From Acidobacteriota bacterium (GTDB lineage: Bacteria; Acidobacteriota; Thermoanaerobaculia; Gp7-AA8), in the NCBI GenBank assembly GCA_019244185.1, contig JAFATB010000018.1, forward strand, positions 62,001 to 126,000: a stretch of 64,000 nt of DNA, given 5' to 3'. The notes under the pieces are model-generated. The model worked only from the letters and a program-made list of their open reading frames with translations. It was not told the DNA's origin and made no database searches. The stretch's first letter is position 1. Every line of letters begins with the position of its first letter. Positions 46,026-54,046 of the stretch are shown here, in pieces. The position numbers and the translations under genes were made by a program.

Positions 46026-47174
46026 ATGCCGCACGCCTGCAGCATCGTGCCGCCGCGCATTCTGCGCAATCTCGCCGAGCGCGGCGATGACGACGACCGC
46101 GTCCGCGCGCGGCTCGCGCTGACGCTCTCCGCGGGACCGCGCCGCGAACGGCTCGCATCCGTCGAAGTCGCCGGCGCGATCGTGCTGCTGCCGCGCGCGA
46201 AACGCCGCACGATCTACGACGCGCATCACGCTCACGAGCTGCCCGGCGTCATCGCGCGCCCCGAAGGCGGACGCCGCGTGCGCGACGTCGCCGTGAACGA
46301 GGCCTACGACGGCGCCGGCCGTACGTACGACTTCTTCCGCCGCGTCTACGGCCGCAGCTCCGTCGACGACCAGGGACTGCGTCTCGAGTCGACCGTGCAC
46401 TTCGGCGACGGCTTCAACAACGCGCACTGGAACGGCCGGCAGATGATCTACGGCGACGGCGACGGCAAGTACTTCAACCGCTTCACCTCCGCGCTCGAGG
46501 TGATCGGCCACGAGCTGACGCACGGCGTCTCGCAGTACTGCGCGGCGTTCGCCGCGAGCGGCCAGGCCGGCGCGCTCGCCGAGCACTTCTCCGATGTCTT
46601 CGGCGTGCTCGTCAAACAGTACGCGCTGCGCCAGACCGCCGCGCGCGCGAACTGGCTCGTCGGCGAAGGACTCTTCACGAAACGCGTGCACGGCGTCGCC
46701 ATCCGTTCGATGAAAGCGCCCGGTTCCGCCTACGACGATCCGATCCTCGGCCGCGACGAACAGCCGTCGCACATGCGCGACTACGTCACCACCGCGTCCG
46801 ACGATCGCGGCGTGCACGTCAACTCCGGCATTCCGAACCACGCCTTCTATCGCGCGGCCACGCTCCTCGGCGGACACGCGTGGGACGTCGCGGGTCGCAT
46901 CTGGTATCACGCGCTCGCGCACGAGCTCGGACCGCGCGCGCGTTTCCAGCAGTGCGCCGACGCCACGTTCCGCGCCGCGGGCGCGCTCTACGGATCGGTC
47001 AGCGAGCCGCAGGATGCGGTGCGCGCCGCGTGGCGAGCCGTCGGCATCGACGTCGCCGCAATCGACGAGCCTCGTCTGCCGATCCGCAAGCCATCATCGC
47101 GCAAGCCTGCATCGCGCGACGTCTTCGAACACCTCGGCCCCGGCGCCGAGGTGCCGCTCTTCGACGTAGGTTGA
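46026..47174 (+). CDS. M4 (thermolysin/protealysin-like) metallopeptidase
   Basis: A 382-residue peptidase without signal peptide. The N-terminal MPHACSIVPPRILRNLAERG matches the short propeptide of protealysin-like enzymes, in which a Cys-x-Ile-x-Pro-Pro motif blocks the active site. Zinc ligands are HELTH (about residue 160) and Glu in GALAEHFSDVFG (about 184); the catalytic His is in DRGVHVNSGIPNHAF. The final 25 residues are Lys/Ser/Pro-rich. The ATG at 46026 starts the propeptide; an in-frame GTG at 45999 is an alternative. Emfourin, a common inhibitor partner, is not seen next to it. Confidence 0.92.
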   Translation: MPHACSIVPPRILRNLAERGDDDDRVRARLALTLSAGPRRERLASVEVAGAIVLLPRAKRRTIYDAHHAHELPGVIARPEGGRRVRDVAVNEAYDGAGRTYDFFRRVYGRSSVDDQGLRLESTVHFGDGFNNAHWNGRQMIYGDGDGKYFNRFTSALEVIGHELTHGVSQYCAAFAASGQAGALAEHFSDVFGVLVKQYALRQTAARANWLVGEGLFTKRVHGVAIRSMKAPGSAYDDPILGRDEQPSHMRDYVTTASDDRGVHVNSGIPNHAFYRAATLLGGHAWDVAGRIWYHALAHELGPRARFQQCADATFRAAGALYGSVSEPQDAVRAAWRAVGIDVAAIDEPRLPIRKPSSRKPASRDVFEHLGPGAEVPLFDVG

Positions 47175-47181
47175 TGCGCTG

Positions 47182-47625
47182 CTACGCGGCGCTCGTGCGG
47201 CGCACGCGTCCGGGTGCCGCGGTCGTGTGCGACGAGGACGAAGACGACTCGCTCGCGCCGGCGCTGCTCTCGCGACGCTCTTCGCCGTTCCACTCGCGGC
47301 GGCTGTTCAGCCACACCAGGATGCCGGTGGCCACCGTCATCGTGCCGAGCGAGACCACGAGCACCTCGGGGTTGCGCTTGAGATAGTCGGAGATGTCGTC
47401 GAACAGCTCGTCGAGGTCCGTCTCTTCGATGCGCGATTTCAGGCGCCCGATCACCAGGTCGACGATGCCGAGCTTCTCCACGAGATCGATCAGCGCGTCC
47501 GTGCTCGCCGCACCCGCCACGACATTGCGCAGCACGCTCGACGTCGAGCCGCTGCTGCTGCTGCCGCTGCTGCTGGAACGCTTCTTCTTCGAGCTGCTGC
47601 TGCCCTCTTTGTCTGCTTTCGCCAT
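47182..47625 (-). CDS. Hypothetical membrane protein with Ser/Lys-rich N-terminus
   Basis: A 147-residue protein. The first 30 residues are almost only Ser, Lys, Gly and Arg; a middle helical region (TDALIDLVEKLGIVDLVIGRLKSRIEETDLDELFDDISDYL) precedes one hydrophobic segment (about 88-107, VLVVSLGTMTVATGILVWL) and a Ser/Glu-rich tail. The ATG at 47625 has AGGAG upstream. No family is recognised. The low-complexity basic start resembles the Lys/Ser tail of the protein at 50803-51195. Confidence 0.6.
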   Translation of the reverse strand: MAKADKEGSSSSKKKRSSSSGSSSSGSTSSVLRNVVAGAASTDALIDLVEKLGIVDLVIGRLKSRIEETDLDELFDDISDYLKRNPEVLVVSLGTMTVATGILVWLNSRREWNGEERRESSAGASESSSSSSHTTAAPGRVRRTSAA

Positions 47626-47672
47626 AGTTCCTCCTGCGCGACGTATTGCAAGAGGTGTGACCAGCCCGCGCG

Positions 47673-47678
47673 TATCAT
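47673..47678 (+). promoter_or_regulatory. -10 box before CmoB-like gene
   Basis: TATCAT nine bases before the ATG at 47688, with no ribosome binding site between, giving a very short or absent 5' leader. Confidence 0.35.
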
Positions 47679-47687
47679 CGCCGCCGC

Positions 47688-48527
47688 ATGATCACCGACG
47701 CCGCAACCATCCGCCGCATGATCGACGAGCACGGACGCTGGTGGCACGAGATCGAGCTCGCGCCCGGCATCGTCACGCCCGGCGACGACTCGAATCGGAT
47801 GAAGCTTCCGATCCTCGATCGCCTCGGCCTGCCGCAGTCGCTGGCCGGCCTTCGCGCGCTCGACATCGGCTGCTCCGACGGCTACTTCACGTTCGAGCTG
47901 GAGCGCCGCGGCGCCACGATGACCGCCATCGACTTCGTTCCCGAAACGCACTCCGGCTTCGCCACCGCGCGCGCCATCCTCGGCAGCCGCGCCGAGTACC
48001 TCGTCGAGAACGTCTACAACCTCGCGCCCGAGAAGCACGGTCTCTTCGATGTGGTGCTCTTCCTCGGCGTGCTCTACCACCTCCGCAAGCCGCTCGCCGC
48101 GCTCGACGCGATCCGCTCCGTGATGAAGCCCGGCGGGCTGCTGTTCGTCGGCACGATGATGATCGACGAGTACTTTGCGCTGCCCGACGGCCGCGTGACT
48201 TCGCTCGATGCGCTCAATCCGCTGCTGCGCAACGTGCCGCTCTGGCAGGCGTATCCGGGCGACTCGCTCAACGGCGACTACACGAATTGCTTCGCCCCGA
48301 ATCGCCGCGCGCTCGAAGTCGCGCTCGAGGAAGCGCAGTTCCGCGTCGATGTGCTGGAGGTGGTGTCGATGGGCGGCTACGCGCGCGCGTCCGCGGTCGA
48401 GAACCCGATCGCCGCAAAGTACCAGCGCCTCGACGCGCGACTCGAGAAAACGCCGCTCGATCCGAGCGTGCCGTACTTTCTCGACGAGGAAGGCTCGGTG
48501 CAGACCGTGACGCCGCGGCGCCGCTGA
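47688..48527 (+). CDS. CmoB/DUF1698-like SAM methyltransferase
   Basis: A 279-residue enzyme. The N-terminal WWHEIELAPGIVTPG and LPILDRLGLPQSLAG match the CmoB/DUF1698 group, followed by SAM motif I LDIGCSDGYFTFELERRGA, VLFLGVLYHLRKPLAALD and MKPGGLLFVGTMM. CmoB makes carboxymethoxyuridine at the tRNA wobble base, but many relatives have other substrates, and the CmoB-specific carboxy-SAM Lys/Arg residues cannot be checked by eye. It ends at a strong hairpin. Confidence 0.78.
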   Translation: MITDAATIRRMIDEHGRWWHEIELAPGIVTPGDDSNRMKLPILDRLGLPQSLAGLRALDIGCSDGYFTFELERRGATMTAIDFVPETHSGFATARAILGSRAEYLVENVYNLAPEKHGLFDVVLFLGVLYHLRKPLAALDAIRSVMKPGGLLFVGTMMIDEYFALPDGRVTSLDALNPLLRNVPLWQAYPGDSLNGDYTNCFAPNRRALEVALEEAQFRVDVLEVVSMGGYARASAVENPIAAKYQRLDARLEKTPLDPSVPYFLDEEGSVQTVTPRRR

Positions 48528-48542
48528 AATGCCGTCAAACGA

Positions 48543-48570
48543 GAAACGCCGCGCTGGCGCGCGGCGTTTC
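48543..48570. terminator. Bidirectional terminator, 12-bp stem
   Basis: GAAACGCCGCGC and GCGCGGCGTTTC pair perfectly around a 4-base loop, between the CmoB-like gene and the tRNA-Val gene on the opposite strand, whose 3' end it follows. Confidence 0.75.
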
Positions 48571-48584
48571 GAAGGGTGATCGTT

Positions 48585-48661
48585 TGGTAGACCCCAGCGG
48601 ACTCGAACCGCTGACCTCCACCGTGTCAAGGTGGCGCTCTAACCAGCTGAGCTAGGGGTCT
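48585..48661 (-). tRNA. tRNA-Val (anticodon GAC)
   Basis: The 7-bp acceptor stem AGACCCC/GGGGTCT, D arm GCTC/GAGC, anticodon stem CCACC/GGTGG with loop TTGACAC, and T arm AGCGG/CCGCT with TTCGAGT are all intact. The CCA end is encoded. Confidence 0.95.
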
Positions 48662-48747
48662 GCAACTGCTCGGCGGACGATAGCGTACGCCGTCAGCGGG
48701 TGCAAGAACTCGTCGTGTGCGCGAGGCATTCCCGCGCAGCGCGGCGG

Positions 48748-49755
48748 TCAGAACGCGCGCTCGATCGTGAGCCCGACCGTCGTGCCCTGCGAGAACGTCT
48801 CGTGCTCGGCGGCGTTGAGACCGTGCGAGTAGAGCTCGCGATAGATCGAAGGCGTCACCGTCGCGCCGAGGAGCGGATAGGTGAGCTGCAGGCGCAAGCC
48901 GCCGTTCGAGAAACCGGTGCCTTCGTCGACCGCTCCGTGCCAGCGCCCGATCGTCTGGTATTGACCGGCGGCGCGGAGGCCCAGGCTTCCGCGTCCAACG
49001 CTGAACGACGGCCCGATGCTCCAGCGGAAATTCTTCGGCGCGCGGAAGCCGTGCGCGTTCGTCGTGAGCGGCACCGTCGCCTGCAGCAAAGCGGAAGCGA
49101 TGGCGTTGCGCAGCGGCCGGCTCCACGCGATCTCCGCTTCCGGCGCGAAGACGCCGCTGCCGAACTGCAGGTGTTCGTGCTTCTCGCCTTCGAGTCCGAG
49201 ACGCACGGGATCGGGAACGGTATGTCCGAGAGGCAGCGTGGTGCCGAGCCCGAAGCGCCACCGCGACGCGCCGGTCGCCCGCGGCGCCCACAGCACGAGC
49301 AGATCGCCGTCCGAAACACCGCGCAGCGTTTCGGTGCGATGGTGAATGTCGCCGTACGGCGGGATGAAGGATTGGCCGTCGAGCGTCGTGTAGCGCACGC
49401 GTTGATCCTTGATGTCGTACGGCAGCCGCAGCGACACGCCGATGCCGTCGCGCACGCCGTAGATCGCGTTCAGCTCCGCGTGAAAGAGCGCGAGACGCAC
49501 GTGGTGCTCGTGATCCGGAATCGTCATCGCCGCACACTCGACCGGCGCAACGTCGGGACACGTCGCCACGTGCGCGGTGTTGAACGTGCCGTGCGCGAAC
49601 GACGTGGAGATCGACCACGCGCCGGGCGCCGGAACCGTCTGCGTTGCCCCTCCGCCGGAGAGGTTGGGATTCGCTCAGGCGGGTCAGGCGTAAGCGCTCG
49701 GCAGGATGCCGAGCATCGCGACGACGAGCAGCACGAAACGAAGCGCGCGCGTCAT
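48748..49755 (-). pseudogene. Outer membrane beta-barrel protein gene with two in-frame stops
   Basis: A signal peptide (MTRALRFVLLVVAMLGILPSAYA, from ATG 49755) is followed in the same frame by TGA (49684-49686), Pro-Ala, TGA (49675-49677), and then ANPNLSGGG and a 310-residue beta-rich sequence ending in Phe (TTVGLTIERAF), a typical outer membrane barrel C-terminus. The open part alone starts at a GTG at 49569 without a signal. The ATG overlaps the stop of the HMA-thioredoxin gene by four bases. It is probably a decayed porin-like gene; the GTG start would give a non-exported 273-residue product. Confidence 0.72.
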
Positions 49756-50408
49756 CGCTCCGCCTTCTCGATCGCCGCCAGCACTTCGTCCCACATCCCG
49801 CCCGTCACCGCGACGACGAACTTGCCGCGCGCGTCGTACACGCGAATGTACGGCAGCGCTTCCGCGCGCAACGCCGTCGCCTGCTTCGCCGCGTCGTTGT
49901 CCCACTTGCCGATGTTCACCCGACGCACCGCGAGATTCGGCTTGCCGCCGATCATGAGGTGCTGCAGCCGCGCCTCGAGCACGCGACACGGCCCGCACCA
50001 GTCGCCGTAGAAGTCGACGATCGTGACCTTGCCCGGCGCAAGGATCGCCGGGATTTCGACGCGCCGCCCATCCGCATACGTACGAATGTCGAGCCGCGCC
50101 ACGACCTCCGCCGGCAACGGCTCGATCCCCCGCGCCGTCTCGCCGGGAAACACCGCCTGGAACCCCGCGTTGCTCACCGCCACCCGCAGCTTCTCCCGAT
50201 CGAAACCGGCCGCCACCTCCACCGTCGCCGTCTTCGCCTTCGCATCGACGCGCGCACGCTTCACGCCGTCGACCGCCCCGAGCGCCTTCTCGATCGGCGG
50301 CCCGCACATCGCGCAGTCGATTCCCACCACCTCGAACGTGAACGTATCCGCCGCGGCCATGACCGCGGTGAAGAACGTCAGCAACAGCGAAAACGCAATG
50401 CGAATCAT
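49752..50408 (-). CDS. Exported HMA domain-thioredoxin fusion
   Basis: A 218-residue protein. After a signal peptide (MIRIAFSLLLTFFTAVMAAA) comes a heavy-metal-associated domain with the metal-binding GIDCAMCGPPIEKAL (about residues 30-44), then a thioredoxin-like domain with active-site DWCGPCR (about residue 138) and the conserved cis-Pro in EALPYIRVYD. A ferredoxin-like metal-binding domain joined to a thioredoxin in the periplasm suggests copper delivery or thiol reduction of a metal site. AAGGAT lies six bases before the ATG at 50408. It is followed by the broken barrel gene. Confidence 0.82.
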   Translation of the reverse strand: MIRIAFSLLLTFFTAVMAAADTFTFEVVGIDCAMCGPPIEKALGAVDGVKRARVDAKAKTATVEVAAGFDREKLRVAVSNAGFQAVFPGETARGIEPLPAEVVARLDIRTYADGRRVEIPAILAPGKVTIVDFYGDWCGPCRVLEARLQHLMIGGKPNLAVRRVNIGKWDNDAAKQATALRAEALPYIRVYDARGKFVVAVTGGMWDEVLAAIEKAER

Positions 50409-50432
50409 CGGATCCTTTCGCACGAAAACGAA

Positions 50433-50461
50433 ACGCCGCTCCGGTATAACCGGAGCGGCGT
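50433..50461. terminator. Terminator hairpin after tRNA-Val(CAC)
   Basis: ACGCCGCTCCGG and CCGGAGCGGCGT form a perfect 12-bp stem with a 5-base loop; on the minus strand it is followed by TTTCGTTTTCG. It separates the tRNA from the HMA-thioredoxin gene. Confidence 0.75.
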
Positions 50462-50475
50462 GAGAAATGTTCGTT

Positions 50476-50551
50476 TGGTAGGCGCTAGCGGACTCGAACC
50501 GCTGACCCCCACCGTGTGAAGGTGATGCTCTACCGACTGAGCTAAGCGCCT
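50476..50551 (-). tRNA. tRNA-Val (anticodon CAC)
   Basis: Acceptor AGGCGCT/AGCGCCT, D arm GCTC/GAGC, anticodon stem TCACC/GGTGG with loop TTCACAC, and T arm AGCGG/CCGCT are present, with encoded CCA. The anticodon stem has one U-G pair. Confidence 0.95.
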
Positions 50552-50681
50552 GAAGGGAAACCTGTCAACGAACGCGGCCTGCGGGGGATTCCCCGCGAGG
50601 GGTGGCGAAGATAGCGCGGGCGTGCGGGGCGCGTCAACCGGGCGCGAACGCGGCACGCATCGCGACGCGCATCACGCCGCG

Positions 50682-50789
50682 TCAGGGAACGGGGCAGATG
50701 CCGTGCAGCATCTGCCACAGGAACGAGGCGGCGATGATCGCGAAGACGGCGGCGTAGAGCGGCACGAAGAACCGGCGCAGGCGGGTCAT
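50682..50789 (-). CDS. Possible 35-residue membrane peptide
   Basis: An ATG-started frame encodes MTRLRRFFVPLYAAVFAIIA and then SFLWQMLHGICPVP: a basic start and one hydrophobic segment, as in small single-pass proteins. There is no ribosome binding site, so support is limited to the amphipathic pattern and to the lack of any other gene in 50552-50802. Confidence 0.35.
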   Translation of the reverse strand: MTRLRRFFVPLYAAVFAIIAASFLWQMLHGICPVP

Positions 50790-50802
50790 GCCGCGTGCAA
50801 CG

Positions 50803-51195
50803 CTACTTCTTCTTCGACGATTTCTTCGAGCTTGAGGACTTCTTCGAAGAGCTCGACTTCTTCGACGACGACGACTTCTTCGACAAGGACTTCGACGGCG
50901 AGCGTTTCGTCGACGACGAGGACTTCTTCGACGACGACTTCCGCGATCCGCCCGACGACTTCTTCGCGCTCGACTTCTTCGACGACGACTTCGAGCTCGA
51001 CGACTTCGACGACGACGACTTCTTCGACGGCACTTTGCCGCCCTCGCGACGCGCCTCGGAGAGACCGATCGCGATCGCCTGCTTGCGGCTCGTCACCTTC
51101 TTGCCCGAGCCACCGCTCTTGAGCGTGCCGTGTTTGCGCTCGTGCATCACCTTCTCCACTTTGTCGTGCGACTTCTTCCCGTACTTACTGGCCAT
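50803..51195 (-). CDS. DUF6496-like, Lys/Ser-rich histone-like protein
   Basis: A 130-residue basic protein. The N-terminus MASKYGKKSHDKVEKVMHERKHGTLKSG and RKQAIAIGLSEARREGGKV match the short DUF6496 domain. The last 70 residues are almost only Lys and Ser in SSKKSSS-type repeats, like histone H1 C-terminal tails, and probably bind DNA or are phosphorylated. AGGAGG lies six bases before the ATG at 51195. The opposite strand gives a spurious Asp/Phe repeat frame. Confidence 0.78.
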   Translation of the reverse strand: MASKYGKKSHDKVEKVMHERKHGTLKSGGSGKKVTSRKQAIAIGLSEARREGGKVPSKKSSSSKSSSSKSSSKKSSAKKSSGGSRKSSSKKSSSSTKRSPSKSLSKKSSSSKKSSSSKKSSSSKKSSKKK

Positions 51196-51249
51196 CCAAA
51201 ACCTCCTGCACAGAACGTTGTGCAAGCGGCGAGCCCGTGCATTCGCGCA

Positions 51250-51255
51250 TACAAT
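51250..51255 (+). promoter_or_regulatory. -10 box of predicted leaderless M64 peptidase mRNA
   Basis: TACAAT lies exactly six bases before the ATG at 51262, with no ribosome binding site. Confidence 0.5.
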
Positions 51256-51261
51256 CCGCCG

Positions 51262-52680
51262 ATGCGCTGCCGACTGCTTTTGCTCGCGTGTCTCGCACTC
51301 CTCGCCGCATCGTCGCTCCACGCCGCGACGTTCGACGAACAGTTCCTCGACAAGACCATGCGCGTCGACTACTTCCACACGTCGACGCCGCGCGGCGACG
51401 AGATCCTCGCGCTCGACGCGATCGTCTCCGACGGCCCGTGGTCCGGCAGCCGCACGCAGCTCATTGATCGCTCGAACCTCGGCAAGTACTACTTCGAAGT
51501 CGTCGATCGCGACACGAATCAGTCGCTCTACTCACGCGGCTTCGCGTCCGTGTTCGGCGAGTGGGAAACGACGCCCGACGCCAAGTTTCGTCCCGGCACG
51601 TTTCACGAGTCGCTGCGCTTTCCATGGCCGAAGAAGCCGGTGCAGGTGATCCTCAAGAAGCGCGACGAAGCGAACGCGTTTCAGCAGATCTGGTCGACGG
51701 TCATCGATCCGAACTCGCGCGCCGTCAATCCCGCCGATCGCGCGCCGGCGGGACGCGTGTGGTCGTACCTCGACAACGGTCCCGCGTCGCAGAAAGTCGA
51801 TCTGCTCGTGATCGGCGAGGGGTACACCGCCGCGGAGATGCCGAAGCTGCACAAGGACGTCGAGCGTCTCGTCGGGAAGCTCTTCGCGACGGACCCCTTC
51901 AAGTCGCACAGGTCCGACTTCAACGTGCGCGTGCTCGAGTTGCCGTCGGCGAAGAGCGGCATCCATCAGCCGCGCACGCGCGACGACCGCCGCACGACGA
52001 CCGGCGTCGAGTACAACATCTTCGACTCCGAGCGTTACGTGCTCACGCTCGACAACAAAGCGATGCGCGACGCCGCGTCGTCCGCGCCCTACGACTTCCT
52101 GGAGATCCTCGTCAACGAACAGCAGTACGGCGGCGGCGGGATCTTCAACGATCAGGCGACGGCGGCGGTCGACACCGGCTTCGCCGAGTACGTCTTCGTC
52201 CACGAGTTCGGCCATCACTTCGCGGGCCTCGCCGACGAGTACTACACCTCGCCCGTGTCGTACGCGACCGGCGCGACGGAACATCCGGAGCCGTGGGAGC
52301 CGAACATCACCGCGAACGGCGCGCATCCGAAGTGGATGGATCTCGTCACGCCCGGCACGCCGCTGCCGACGCCGTGGGACAAGGCCGCCTTCGACAAGCA
52401 TTCGGTCGAATACCAGGCCGAGCGCGTGCGGCTGCGCGAGTCGGGCGTCCCCGAGGCGCAGATGGACGCGCTCTTCCGCCGCGAGCTCGATTGGGACACG
52501 AAGTTCCTCGGGTCGCAGCAGTATGCGAACCGCGTCGGCGCGTTCGAGGGCGCGGGCTACGAGTCGACCGGCCTCTATCGGCCGCAGAGCGACTGCATCA
52601 TGTTCTCGCGTGACGAGGTCGGGTTCTGCCGCGTATGCACGCGCGCGATCGAGCGCGTGATCGACCTGTACTCGCATTAG
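51262..52680 (+). CDS. M64 (IgA peptidase-like) metallopeptidase, exported
   Basis: A 472-residue protein. A signal peptide (MRCRLLLLACLALLAASSLHA) is followed by a beta-rich N-terminal domain and an M64 catalytic domain. LLVIGEGYTAAEMPKLHKDVERL starts that domain; VHEFGHHFAGLADEYY (about residue 314) carries the HExxH zinc site with Asp/Glu ligands just after, and the downstream DCIMFSRDEVGFCRVC segment is the usual Met/Cys-rich end. The founding member cleaves IgA, but relatives are common in soil bacteria with unknown protein targets. The start is chosen for the signal peptide. Confidence 0.92.
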   Translation: MRCRLLLLACLALLAASSLHAATFDEQFLDKTMRVDYFHTSTPRGDEILALDAIVSDGPWSGSRTQLIDRSNLGKYYFEVVDRDTNQSLYSRGFASVFGEWETTPDAKFRPGTFHESLRFPWPKKPVQVILKKRDEANAFQQIWSTVIDPNSRAVNPADRAPAGRVWSYLDNGPASQKVDLLVIGEGYTAAEMPKLHKDVERLVGKLFATDPFKSHRSDFNVRVLELPSAKSGIHQPRTRDDRRTTTGVEYNIFDSERYVLTLDNKAMRDAASSAPYDFLEILVNEQQYGGGGIFNDQATAAVDTGFAEYVFVHEFGHHFAGLADEYYTSPVSYATGATEHPEPWEPNITANGAHPKWMDLVTPGTPLPTPWDKAAFDKHSVEYQAERVRLRESGVPEAQMDALFRRELDWDTKFLGSQQYANRVGAFEGAGYESTGLYRPQSDCIMFSRDEVGFCRVCTRAIERVIDLYSH

Positions 52681-52692
52681 AATTCAGGCGTC

Positions 52693-53202
52693 GTGTCCCT
52701 CACCTTCGTGATCGGTACCGCCGCCGACGTGTTCGGCGAGGCGCTCGCCCGCGCGGTCGAAAGCGCGCTGGCGCCGCACTTCGCCGTGCCCGCGTCGCAC
52801 GCGCAGGGCGCGTACGAATCCGAGCCGGTCGATGCCACGGGATGGCGACGGCTGCAGGAGCGCGTCCTGCGCACGCTCGACGTCGCGCCGCAGCTCACGA
52901 CGATCGATGCCTATCAAGCGGTCTACGTCCCCGAGGCGCACGCGCAGATCGAGCATCTGCCGGTGGCGAATGCGGCCGATCCGCTGCAGGTCGGCAGCCT
53001 CCCGGCGCTCATCGACGAACTGCAGCGCTTCGCCGCGAGCGCGTCGCTGCCGACGGACGACGTGGAGCTCATGCAGCTCGCAGCGCATTATCTCGAAGGC
53101 GACGACGCGGACCGCGATCTCGACGTGCAAACGTACGTGCAGCTGATGCTCACCGCGAAGCAGGCGTCGGCGCGCGGGCAGGCGCTCTGGGTCGTTACTT
53201 AG
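52693..53202 (+). CDS. Hypothetical protein
   Basis: A 169-residue soluble, slightly acidic protein, mostly alpha-helical by pattern, without signal peptide or recognised motif. The GTG start is nine bases after TAGAAT, which overlaps the M64 stop codon. The 3' end overlaps the convergent sulfurtransferase gene by eight bases. No family or function can be named. Confidence 0.6.
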   Translation: MSLTFVIGTAADVFGEALARAVESALAPHFAVPASHAQGAYESEPVDATGWRRLQERVLRTLDVAPQLTTIDAYQAVYVPEAHAQIEHLPVANAADPLQVGSLPALIDELQRFAASASLPTDDVELMQLAAHYLEGDDADRDLDVQTYVQLMLTAKQASARGQALWVVT

Positions 53203-54028
53203 TTCGCGCGGGCTCGCGCGGCAGCTCCTCGTTGCGGCACCACTCGCTCCAGCTGCCGACGTAGAGCGACGCGCCGTGCAGCCCCGCGGCTTCGAGCGCG
53301 AGCAGCGTGTGGCACGCGGTGACGCCGGAGCCGCAGTGCACGATGACGCGTTCCGGCGGGATGTCGCCGAGGAACGCTTCGTATTGGCGACGAAGCGCGG
53401 CGGACGGCTTGAAGCGGCCGTGCACGAGGTTCTCGACGAACGGCAGATTGAGCGCGCCGGGGATGTGCCCCGCGATCGGATCGATCGGCTCGGTCTCGCC
53501 GCGATAGCGTTCGCCGCTGCGCACGTCGAGCACGCGCCACGACGGATCGTTGCGCAGCGTGTCGACGGCATCGCGATCGACGATGGGCCACTGCCACGAC
53601 GTCGCGGGATACGGCGGACGCGGCGCGGTGTGCGGCTCGTGCGTCGTCACGGGCACGCCCGCGACCGTCGCGGCTTCGAGGCCGCCGTCGAGCACGTCGA
53701 CGCGTTCGTGGCCGAGCGCGCGCAGCATCCACCACGCACGGGCGGCGGCGTTCGCGCCGAACTGGTCGTCGTAGACGATGACGCGGGTCTCGGGACCGAT
53801 GCCCCATGCGCCAAGCTGCGCGGCGAAGCGCTCGACCGGCGGCAGCGGATGGCGTCCGCCGCGCGTCGCATCCGCGCCCGCGTCGCGCGCGGCGCTGAGA
53901 TGCTCGTCGACGTTCGCGCGGCGCGCGCCGTCGAGATGTCCCTGCTCGTAGCCAGCCGCGCGCGCGTCGAGCAGTACGACGTCGGGATCGGCGTAAACGC
54001 GCGCGAGCTCTTCGGGCGAGACGATCAT
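53195..54028 (-). CDS. Sulfurtransferase with two rhodanese domains
   Basis: A 277-residue protein with an inactive N-terminal rhodanese domain (VVLLDARAAGYEQGHLDGA, VIVYDDQFGANAAARAWWML) and an active C-terminal domain (WRVLDVRSGERYRGE, GHIPGALNLPF, Cys in IVHCGSGVTACHTLLALE about residue 231). The CGSGVT loop is typical of 3-mercaptopyruvate sulfurtransferases rather than thiosulfate-specific rhodanese (CRKGVT), so mercaptopyruvate is the likelier donor. The ATG is six bases from TAGAAT. Confidence 0.92.
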   Translation of the reverse strand: MIVSPEELARVYADPDVVLLDARAAGYEQGHLDGARRANVDEHLSAARDAGADATRGGRHPLPPVERFAAQLGAWGIGPETRVIVYDDQFGANAAARAWWMLRALGHERVDVLDGGLEAATVAGVPVTTHEPHTAPRPPYPATSWQWPIVDRDAVDTLRNDPSWRVLDVRSGERYRGETEPIDPIAGHIPGALNLPFVENLVHGRFKPSAALRRQYEAFLGDIPPERVIVHCGSGVTACHTLLALEAAGLHGASLYVGSWSEWCRNEELPREPARTK

Positions 54029-54034
54029 CGCGTC

Positions 54035-54040
54035 ATTCTA
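54035..54040 (-). promoter_or_regulatory. -10 box of predicted leaderless sulfurtransferase mRNA
   Basis: TAGAAT on the minus strand, exactly six bases before the ATG at 54026-54028. Confidence 0.5.
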
Positions 54041-54046
54041 CGAGCG

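Noticed and set aside
47182..47625. Relationship to the DUF6496-like protein because both are Ser/Lys-rich
   Set aside because: Only low-complexity composition is shared; the structured parts differ.
49675..49686. Selenocysteine or recoded TGA in the barrel gene
   Set aside because: TGA ends many other genes in the window, no SECIS-like stem follows, and two recoded codons just after a signal peptidase site are implausible.
50795..51060. Asp/Phe/Glu repeat frame on the plus strand
   Set aside because: It is the complement of the Lys/Ser-rich tail of the DUF6496-like gene on the minus strand.
50803..51195. CRISPR or repeat array in the Lys/Ser tail
   Set aside because: Repeats are short codon-level AAG/TCG runs without spacers and are inside a gene.
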